Of a stretch of 64,000 nt of DNA, positions 55,428-64,000 are shown one piece after another. Position 1 is the first letter of the stretch, and the number at the start of each line of letters is the position of its first letter. Made by a program: the position numbers and the translations under genes. The notes beneath the pieces are model-generated. The model searched no databases, was not told where the DNA came from, and saw only the letters and a program-made list of their open reading frames with translations. The DNA is from Bothriochloa decipiens (lineage: Eukaryota > Streptophyta > Magnoliopsida > Poales > Poaceae), in contig CM041644.1 of NCBI GenBank assembly GCA_023333625.1, forward strand, positions 27,197,692 through 27,261,691, given 5' to 3'.

Positions 55428-58352
55428 ATGCTGGTTGCTGTGGAGGCTAGGGATCTCGAAGAGTCGCTATCTGACGTCGAGGCTTCCCCCAGTGACCCGA
55501 TGCCTCCCAAAAGCGCTTTGTCCGACTCGGAGGTCAACTACGACTTTGGTCGTAGCCGGATGACCCAAGCGATGATCGTAGGCCTCGAAGAGAATGGTTA
55601 TATTCCTGTTGGCTGTGGGCGAGCTGCAGGTGAGGAGACTGTCCCGCTACCTGAGAGAGATGAAGCTATTGTTTTTAGGGACTTTTTCACCTGCGGCCTT
55701 CGCTTCCATTGTTGCAACTTTGTTCGGTACGTGCTTGAGTGGTTCGACGTGCAACTCCATCATCTGACGCCTCATGCATTACTGAACATGAGTAAATTCC
55801 TTTGGGCTGTAGAATCATACAGTGGGGGAATCAGTATAAACACCTTTGCAGAATTTTATGAGTTGCAAAAACAACCGAAGTATATTGGAACAAGGCTTGC
55901 TCAATTCGCATCACGTAGCTTTATGGCCAAGAGGAACCCCGGCAAGGGAAAGGAAAAGATTGCTATTTCTTGGTGCCAGCGAGGGAGGTGGGAGCCCGCT
56001 GATTGGATGGACTTCTGGTTTTATGTGAAGACTTCTGGTGCTTTTGAAGTCGGAGAGGATGGTCGGAGGATCATTAGTTTTCCCTTTGCCTCCGTTATGA
56101 CACGGATGGATCCCCACACCAGCGTTAAGCTGGAGGCAAGTGTCTCCGAGAAGAGGAGGTCTTGTACCAGAGCGTTCGCTGATGCCTGCCGTTACTCCAA
56201 AGGCAGAGATCTTGTGGAGGAGATGATTGCCTCTGATTTTTGGCCCCTGCTCGGCGGCAAGGACAAGAAGAAGTTTGTCATACAAAAACTGGATCTTCCT
56301 ATTTTTGGTGTTGCTGGTGGCATCCCGTGTCTGCATTTTGGGCTGCAGCTCCCGGAGGGTGAGAGCAGTGAGGACTTTGTCCGTGCCACAGAGCAGAAAG
56401 CCGTCGAGATACTTGGTGAAGTTTCTAAAAATGAATATCTCGCCCGGAGGTCTGAGGTGGGTACCATGCCTCATCTAAACAGGGTGTTCGAGGAGCTTGG
56501 CATCCACTACACTGAGCGCGAGCTCCCTGAGAAGTTGAAGAAGAAAAATGAGAAGAAAAGGTTCATTGTTGCTGGCGCTGCTACAAAGGCCGCCGAGGGA
56601 AAGAAAAGGAAAGCTGGCGCTTTGGTGCGCGGAGTCCCAAAGAGGCAGAGAGGAGCCTCCGCTGAATCTGCGGAGGTGGAGGACGTTTTTGAAGACCTTT
56701 GTGATGAAGAAAGGGACATCATCGTCAATCCGGAGGCGGGGACTGAGTTTCCGATGGAAACTGATAGGCGGTCTTTGTCGCCTGCTGCTTCCCCAGAGGT
56801 GTCTCATGCCTTAGCAGCTGCGGGCTCTGGTTCGCTGTCGGTTAGGCCTGTCTCGCCACCTGCCAAACCTGTGTCTATGCATGTTGAGACAACGTCCGCT
56901 AAGCTTTCTGTAAAGCCTTTTGCTAGTGCATATCTGGACGCCAGCTCTGATGAGGATGAGTTGGAGGATGCCGGTGTTATGGCTCATTGCGCTGAGAAGC
57001 CTACGGAGACTGCCCCACTCGGAGCGGAGGATACTGAGGTCCCCGAAGATGCGTACACTTCGAGTCAAGGTAATGTTCTTACTCGAAGTATGACCTATGT
57101 GGATTTCCTGATTTTGAAGGTTTCTTGTGGTTATGCCTCTGACGGGGAAGTTTCCTTGCTCGGTGAGCATGTGTATGATATATATTTTTCCTGAGATTTG
57201 TTGTTTTCTTGTTTCATTGTTTGACTTGTGTTTTTTGTGTCTTCTTTCAGATATCCTTACCGCTGAGGCCGCTCAGCCTGCCCCTCCGCCACCTCCGGCG
57301 TCAGGTGTTCCTTTTTCCGAAGGAGCCATTGCTGAGGCAGTGCCTACAGCTTCGCGACCTTCGGTGGGCATGGTTGGTGCTGGGCCTCTCCCATCCGGCG
57401 GCTGCCTTGATGAGGGCATAAGTGCTCTCCTTGACTGGGCTCAAGGTATTGGCCAGCTGACTGATTCAATGGGCGAGGACTTGTACCGGCGTCTTGTTGG
57501 CCTGCCATTTCGGACTTTGATGGACACAATATTAACCATCATGTTATTGTAAGTTTAGTTTTATTCTCCATTTGTAGTTATATACTCTTTGTCAAGTATC
57601 TGATTTATGTATCATTTTGTTGCTATCTCCAAAGCACCGCCTTGTCCATGGTTGTTGAGACCAGTAGCTACGCTGAACTGATCAAGAAGGATGAGGCTAT
57701 CAAGGTCTTGAAGGTGAAGGTCGATTCTCAGACCCAAGAGAAGGGACTAATGGCTCAGAGGGCCTCCAATTTGGAGAAGCAGCTATCAGCTTTTGGGGCT
57801 AAATCTGATGAGCTAAAGAGGTTTCTTGCTGTTGCTAGAGAAGCGGAGGTTGCTACCAAAGAAGCGAAGGCTACCGCCAGCCAGCGGGCGGACAAAGCCG
57901 CTGAGATTTCCAATCTCCTACAGCAAGAAGTGGATGCTGAACGGCGATTAGTGGCGGCTCTCAAGTCTAGGGTTGAAGAGCTTGCGAAGGAGCTGACTAC
58001 CACCAAGTTGATCGGGCTGGAAGTGGCTGAATCCTATGTCTCTGCCGTCCGGGCCTTTGGCAGTGCGGTGACTCCGGTTAACCCTGAGGCTTCTACCTCC
58101 AGTGTATTTTCCTAGATCAAGGCAAACCTTGACAAACTTAGTGAGTTTATGATCGGAGTCTCCGATTTCAGCGCGAAGACCTCCGCCACCTATCTGTGCA
58201 AGCTTTTCGTATCTAAGGACATCATTCAAATTGGAAACTTTGATTGTCCTGAGCTAGAAGATCTTGCTGAACTTGGTAGAACAGATCAGTTTGTTAAGAC
58301 CACCGTGCGTAGCTTCATGGAGAAGTTCTGGTCCAAGTTTGGCCGGTCGTAG
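55428..58352 (+). pseudogene. Antisense ORF of the Tat element (PF04195-like plus coiled coil)
   Basis: The reading frame is open from at least 55293; the first in-frame ATG is 55428. Three exons are inferred: to 57162, 57251-57548 and 57635-58352, with GTGAGC/CAG and GTAAGT/AAG splice sites that keep the frame. The first exon carries a domain of the type called putative gypsy-type transposon (PF04195), with FTCGLRFHCCNFVRYVLEWF and QLHHLTPHALLNMSKFLWA, then a Lys-rich patch (KKKNEKKRF) and an acidic Ser-rich region. The third has a long coiled coil (ASNLEKQLSAFGAKSDELKR, REAEVATKEAKATASQRADK). TAG at 58113 interrupts it where Trp is likely; the frame continues to 58352. Its role in the retrotransposon is not known to me. 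The introns run opposite to the genomic RNA, so they would not be spliced from it. Confidence 0.8.
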
Positions 58353-61300
58353 ACCGTTGCGATGGCCAATGTTACTTGTGAAACAGTATATATGGTTTGC
58401 TTTTCGTGTCTTTTGTTGTGAGAGCTGTATTTGTGATTCCCTTCTTATTTTCTGTCTTTTTTAGTAACTGAAGTATGGCAAACACAGCGGTCACGGTCCA
58501 ACTTCTTCCGGCGGCACTTTTGCACGAACCCGGGGATCTGCCGACGTTGGCGCCTCCGCCCCCCAAAGTTCTTTCTGCCAGCGCTGGGACTAATTCCATG
58601 GCGGAGGAAGTGGGAGCGTCTCCAGGAGCTCGCATGGGGCCTCAGGACTTGACCGCTGCTGAGGAGGTGTAGAAATTCGTCTTCATTTGTGGTTGTATAT
58701 GTTTTGTCTTTTGCTGACCTGGTGTCTTTGTGCATATGTAGAGAACTATTTAAGTCTTGGTTTTGTAAAATATTAATGGCCGAATCATCCTGCGTAGGCC
58801 TGCAGTTTGGGGCCTATGCAGGAGGTCGAGCCTATTACCTTTATGCGCAATGATGTTTACGATAGCGGCGAGCTATGGACTTATTGGAAGTCAGTGTTTC
58901 CTAGGCTCTCGGTGGACGACATGTTTGATTTCATTCTTAGCGACTTGGATGATGCACGCCCTAGTTTTATTCATTCTCTTGCATGGCATGGTCGGTCTAG
59001 ACCTTTGTAATTATCTTTGTTTGCGCGAAGGCTGAGTGTTGTGATGGTCGTGTCATTTGCGAGGTTGTTTATTTCGACCTCCGCTGTGCTGCAGAGGCCT
59101 GCTTTAATTAGTCGGAGGCCTTCGTGCCCTATTGCAGGTGTTACCTCCGGAGGTGATTTCTGTTTTCCTCCTCGGAGGTTGTAACCACTTTGAAACAACT
59201 TTGTGTATTAATAATTTTATTGTTTGCATACGGCAGATATTACAACCGTTGTTTCTCTTCGACTAGAGCTGGTGTCGATTTTGCTGTGTTCGGCTTTGTG
59301 GTCTTCAGCTATTAGCGGAGACGGGGGGACGTTATGAGTTCTTACGCGGTATCCCCCCTTATCTTTATTCAGGCGATGATCCTGACTGGCTTGCTCTGTT
59401 GCCTCACTTATTTTGCATTGTCCCAGAGACCACAGTTGTCTCCGGAACGTTTCTTTTGCCAATCTCATTATGAATTCTTGCGCGGTATCTCATTATTTTT
59501 GGTCATCCATATACAAACATCTGTCTCCATCTCCCTTAAGCAGGTTTTGGCTATGTGGAGTCGCTTGTGGTTGGCCCTTTCCTAATGCTCAGGCGTGCGG
59601 GCGTTGAGCTATACTTCTTTTATAGCACCCCTTGTGTACTTTGCGTATCTTCGTTATTTACTGTTTTGTACTTTTGCCTCCTGAGACGTGATGGTCTGGG
59701 TATTGATTTCATACTTGCTTCCTTTAATGATAGGTAGCTGCAACTGGTTTATTCATGCTTTGGAGGTCCTTATAAAAAGGTGTATTCCAGTTTGATCATT
59801 TAGGCTGCTTCTTTGTGTGCGCTGTACTAATGGTGTCTCTTAGTGGCTATCTTTGCGTTGGTACTGTGTGAGGATTCGTAATGGAATAGCCACATCGGTG
59901 AGCCTGGTGCCAGTGGTTAAAGATGGTGGTGCTTCTGCTTGTCAACAATACTCAACCTATATTGCCTTTGTATCCTCGGAGATGGCGGCCGGCTGTGATG
60001 CTGCTTAGCTTTGTTGATGTAAGGATTTTGGATGCGGTGGTTGCTTGCCGATGGAAGGTGCAAAGTGGTGTGCTGACAGATGGTTGTGGAATTTGTCATG
60101 TACAAGCTGGCATTGGGGGTTCACCTCCTTCTCTTCGTGCCGAGTGTCTATTGGACTTGGTTCAAGTGGCTGGGTTACCAGGGGCATAGGGTAGTATGCA
60201 ACCGGGAGGCTAATGGGAGTATTCCATGACAGAGCAGGGTATACCTCTGCCAGCGCCTATTCTACAGGAAGTCTCAGTCTGCTTGCCTTCGGATGTATTT
60301 TCGGAGGCTGTACCCTTTGGTTTTTTGTAGGGTGAAGTGTTGGCAACCTCCAGGCTACTTCCATGCCTTGTGGTGGCAGGTTAACTGGGTGGAGTGACTA
60401 GATTTCTTGACCCAGAGGTTGTGCATTTTGGTCTAGTAGTTAAATGTGTTCTGCACATTGTTCCTGTTATGAGCAAGGTGCAATGAGCCTTATCTGTTGT
60501 AAGCATAAGTTTGAATAATAAATGATCCTGCTTTACGTATTGTCTCTGCTTTGGAATGATGTGGGTCCTTTAATTTTTTATAATTATATTGTCTTCATTT
60601 TGTAAGGTGTGTAATGCGGAGGTTACATGACCTGTGAGCTCATAGATGGTACCTTCTCTTGCTTTAGTACCTTATTTTGGAGGTCACTATTGGTTAGTGC
60701 GATGTTTCTTTTTCTTTTTCCAGCACTTGTGCCTGAGTTGGTTTACAGGTCTTCCTCTAGTTCGCTTTGCAACTTGCAGTTGCGATTGCCTGTCTCGATG
60801 CTTGATATGACAGGGATTTTTCGAGGTCTTTTGGCATTTAGCGAAGGCTAGTTCATGCCTTCTCATTCGTTCGCAACCTGTGGTTGCTGTTGCCTGCCTC
60901 GATGCCTGATACGACAGGGCTTCTTCAAGGGCTTTTGGCTTTTAGCGGAGGCTACTTCATGCCTTCTCATTTGTTCGCAACCTTTGGTTGCTACTGCCTA
61001 CCTCGATGCCTGAAATGATAGGGCTTTTTTGAGGTCTTTTGGCTTTTAGCGGAGGCTACTTTAGAGGTTGCTTCATGCCTTCTCATTTTTCTTAATGGTG
61101 GCATGAAGTAACCTTGTGAATCATGAATAGTTGTCGAATGTTGCAGCCGCGGTGTTGGCTGCTTTCCACTGTCCTAGGTATTACTTTTTGGGGTCCTCTT
61201 TATACATTTAGAGGCTAATTACATACGGTCTTGCCTCATTAAAAACCTCACCTCCGATTTGGAGCCCCTTTTGTGTGGAAGAGTGCAAGCCGTTTTTGCA

Positions 61301-61433
61301 GGAAAAGTAAATTGCAGGAATTTAAATCTAGGGACCTCCGCTTATAATTCTACAGAGTCCTTACATTCTATGTGTAGTATTTTTGAAGGCTATCAATGTT
61401 CCAGGAGTGGGTTGACGTTCTTCCTTCTATGTC
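58353..61433. other. Non-coding interior of the Tat element
   Basis: Two short open frames (58475-58672 and 58807-59010, +) look like remnants of extra exons of the antisense gene: VTVQLLPAALLHEPGD and MRNDVYDSGELWTYWKS. Otherwise the stretch has CCTCCG-rich repeats, and GCCTTCTCATT-TTCGCAACCT units with a period of about 130 bases at 60780-61060. No further gene is seen. Confidence 0.6.
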
Positions 61434-63963
61434 TTACAGATAGAATGACCCTTTCCTTTCTCCTTGCTTGGCTATGAATGGTCCTTCCCATTTTGGCTGT
61501 AGCTTTCCAATGTTTTGAGCGTTTGGCCTCCACCTCATTACCCAGTCACCATCCTTGTTGTTTTTAGTGACCACTTTTCTATCCCTCCATTTTCTAGTTT
61601 GGTCTTGGTATTTCTCGATGTTGTCGATTGCCTCTAGCCTGTATGCTTCAGTCATCTCCTTGGTGTATTCTTCATCTTTTGTGAGGTTTTGTTTTATTAT
61701 GCGGAGGCTCTGGTATTTGATCTCTTCTGACATCATTGCTTCTTCTTTGTACAGTAACTTGAATGGAGTGAACCCGGTGGCTCTTGATACGTTTGTGTTG
61801 TGAGACCATACAACCTTCGGTAGCTGTTCTACCCATTTGCCCTTTTTGTGATCTAGCAATGTTTTGGGGATTGCTGAGAATATGATTCTATTTGACCTTT
61901 CCACTGTCCGTTACTCTCTGGGTTGTAGACCGAAGCGAAGGCTACTTGTGTGCCGATGCTGTTGTAGAATTCTTTGAATTTGTCTGAATCAAATTGCTTC
62001 CCGTTGTCGACTGTGAGTGTCCTTGGAACCCTGAATCTGCAAATTATGTTTTGCCAGAAGAATTTTTTGACTATTTTAGAGGTGATTTTCGTGAGCGGTT
62101 TGGCTTCTATCCATCTTGTAAAGTATTCTACTGCTACCACTACATATTTGCTTCCGCCCTAAACTGGAGGTAATGGGCCTACAAGATCCATCCCCCATCA
62201 CTGAAGCGGCCAGACCAGAGGTATTAGCTGTGTTTGTGCTCCCGGAGATGCTTGATGTGGTGCAAAACTCTGGCATGCTTTGCAAGTTCTTACTATGTGC
62301 AATGCATCCTTGATATGTGTTGGCCAGTAGAACCCTTGCCTAATTGCCTTCGCTGAAAGTGCTCTGGGGCCAATGTGTGATCCGCATGTTCCTGAGTGGA
62401 TGTCTTGTAAGAGGTTTCTGCCTTCTGATTCTATGATGCACTTGAGCAATGGTTGGACTATTCCTTTCTTGTATAGAACTCCGTCTATTATCATGTAATT
62501 CCTTGCCCGTATGGCCAGCCTTGATGCAACTGATTGATCTGATGTTACATGGACTCCATTGATATAATCAATTATAGGTTTCCTCCAATCCTCCGTGTTT
62601 ACTAGGAGAACCTCCGCAAATGCCTTTGTTGTTTTTGCGGTAGCTGGTAGTGTCAATTCTTGGTAGAAGGTTCCTTCGGGTACCTCCATTTGATTTGATG
62701 GTGCTTTGGCTAACTCATCTGCCTTTGAGTTGTCCCCCCTTGGGATGTGCTTTAGGGTAAAGCCTTGGAATCTTTTTTCCAGTCCCCTGCCTACTTCTAG
62801 GTATGCAGCCAATTCTGGGTTCCTTGCGACATAGTCTTTCTCGACTTGTCCTGTTACTATCTTCGAATCTATTCTGACCATGATGTATTTGGCACCAAGT
62901 GCCTTGGCCTTGCTGAGCCCTAGGATCACTGCTTCGTACTCGGCTACGTTGTTGGTTGCTTTGAAGCACAGTCTTGTTGTCTACCATGTTTTGATGCCCG
63001 ATGGTGATATTAGTACTGCGGAGGCTCCCATAGCTTGGATGCCCCATGCGCCATCTATGTATAGTATCCATATTGAAGCCTCCGCTTTGTCTTCTGCGTG
63101 CTACGGAGATGTCTATTCTGCTAAAAAATCTGCTAGCGCTTGTGACTTGACTGCTGTTCTTGAGATGAACTTGATGCTAAACTGGGATATTTTTGTTGCC
63201 CATTTGCTGATTCTGCCTGATGCTTCCTTGTTGCCTAGGATATCGGCTAGCGGTTGTGCTGTTGGTACCAGAATTTTATGCTCTTAAAAATAGTGTTTGA
63301 GCTTCCTTGATGCTGTTACTACTGTGTATACTATTTTTTGACCTCCGAATAGTTCAATTTTGCCCCCTGCAGCACTTCTGATACATAGTATACTGTGTGT
63401 TGTACACTCCTGTTGCCAACTTCCTTTTCTTGAACTAGCACTGCGCCAATTGCTCCTGCGGAGGCTGCGACATATAGTAGCAAGGTTGCCTCCGCATCTG
63501 GTGCTATGACCATAAGGTCTTTTGTTACGTAGTTTTTGAGCTGCTGGAATGCCTCCGATTGCTGTTTGCCCCATTCAAATTTGTCCAAGACCTTGAGTGT
63601 TCTGAAGAATGGTAGACTTTGTTCTGCTGATTTTGAGATGAATCTGCTGAGTGCTGCTATTCTGCCTGTTAGTCGCTGTACTTCTTTCTTGTTTTCTGGT
63701 TCTCTCATTGTTAATACTGCTTTTGTTTTGTCTGGGTTTGCTTTTAGTCCTTCTGGACCAACAATGTACCAGAGCATCATTCCCCTGCTTACTCTGAAGA
63801 TACACTTTTCTGGGTTCAATTTTAATCCTGCTTCTCTGAGACTAGCGAAAGTTTCCCGGAGGTCGTCCAAATGATCTCCGGTCTGCTTGCTTACTACTGC
63901 TAGATCATCAACATAGGCTATAATGTTTCTCCGGAGTTGAGCTTGCAATACAGTTTGAATCAT
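61434..63963 (-). pseudogene. Tat-clade pol: RT, RNase H and integrase, broken
   Basis: Minus-strand order: the 3' half of reverse transcriptase with AYVDDLAVVS (about 63905), its RNase H region (FEWGKQQSEAFQQLKNYV), a second RNase H-like domain (NNVAEYEAVILGLSKAKALG, near 62930-62700), the integrase zinc finger with HSGTCGSHIGP and CKACQSF (about 62400-62260), and the integrase core with TRWIEAKPL, TVDNGKQFDSDKF and YNPESNG, ending near 61434. Two RNase H domains are typical for Tat elements. Lesions: two in-frame stops between WPLQ and GGSKY (about 62205 and 62162), a frameshift after ESNG (61905), and a stop near 62984. Gag, protease and the front of RT lie to the right of the window. Confidence 0.88.
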
Positions 63964-64000
63964 TCTTGAGAATGTTGATCCTGCGTTTTTAAGACCTTAT

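Larger units (their letters stand above)
54136..64000 (-). mobile_element. Tat-clade Ty3/gypsy retrotransposon, 3' part, runs off window
   Basis: Orientation is minus: the 3' LTR is at 54136-54908, the polypurine tract just upstream of it on the minus strand, an antisense ORF on the + strand (55428-58352), and pol at about 63963-61434 continuing beyond 64000. An antisense ORF between pol and the 3' LTR is a known trait of the Tat lineage (for example Grande). The stretch 58700-61430 has repetitive CCTCCG/CGGAGG sequence and GTCTTGCCTCATTAAAAACC (61223), also familiar from Tat elements. The 5' LTR, PBS and gag are outside the window. Stops and frameshifts in pol and one in the antisense ORF suggest a dead copy. 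Confidence 0.88.

Noticed and set aside
1..64000. CRISPR arrays, operons or bacterial-type signals
   Set aside because: None are present; introns, LTRs and gene types show a plant nuclear genome.

Overview
This is nuclear DNA from a grass. The closest feel is the Andropogoneae (sorghum, sugarcane, maize relatives), but that is an impression and not a computed result. The evidence is genes with GT-AG introns, Tat-clade and long-LTR Ty3/gypsy elements, a Cassandra TRIM, a tRNA-derived SINE, CACTA, PIF/Harbinger and Mutator-like elements, and a recurrent grass MITE. Only three host genes look intact: two copies of a 76-codon OST5/TMEM258-like oligosaccharyltransferase subunit (12.1-14.4 kb and 42.3-43.9 kb, + strand) and one seven-exon TOC34-type chloroplast import GTPase (26.6-32.2 kb, - strand). 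Two host-gene remnants are broken: a separase C-terminal fragment at 24.6-25.0 kb and a receptor-like kinase at 46.7-48.4 kb.

Layout. 1-6.4 kb: no recognisable gene, one decayed MITE and a 913-bp non-autonomous MULE whose two inverted arms each carry tRNA-like A and B boxes. 6.4-11.3 kb: a solo LTR of a long-LTR gypsy element with a perfect 5-bp target-site duplication (TSD); a 280-bp Cassandra solo LTR with a 5S-rRNA-like segment and its own TSD is nested inside. 11.5-14.6 kb: duplicated promoter segment with a SINE, then OST5 copy 1. 15.2-24.1 kb: a second LTR of the same long-LTR family, split by a 6.5-kb insertion that is mostly one 6.0-kb palindrome (two arms of about 2.9 kb) followed by a PBS-like site and a short LTR remnant. 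24.6-32.7 kb: separase fragment, MITE, and TOC34 with an element-rich large intron.

32.77-42.23 kb holds the most unusual object. It is a complete, recently degenerated Mutator-like element of about 9.5 kb, inserted in the shared promoter region between TOC34 and OST5 copy 2. Its 0.9-1.0-kb terminal inverted repeats each carry a TATA box, a leader exon and an intron, so the same promoter and leader drive inward transcription from both ends. It contains a MURA-like transposase (+), a seven-exon plant-mobile-domain (PMD) gene (+), and a convergent GRF-zinc-finger/coiled-coil gene (-). A tract of telomere-like repeats lies between the convergent genes. All three genes carry a few stops or frameshifts, so this copy is probably dead.

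42.2-48.8 kb: OST5 copy 2, a PIF/Harbinger-like insertion with an empty site in the paralogous copy, tandem duplications and the kinase pseudogene. 48.8-64 kb: a CACTA element, a Tat-clade gag-protease fragment (+), a truncated LINE (-), then a minus-strand Tat-clade retrotransposon that runs off the right edge. The latter shows its 3' LTR, polypurine tract, an antisense intron-containing ORF (PF04195-like) and a broken pol.

The window is therefore a duplicated gene pair (TOC34-OST5 promoter plus OST5) inflated by nested insertions. Paralogous empty sites and TSDs let several insertions be ordered in time. All homology statements come from reading the sequence; no searches were run.
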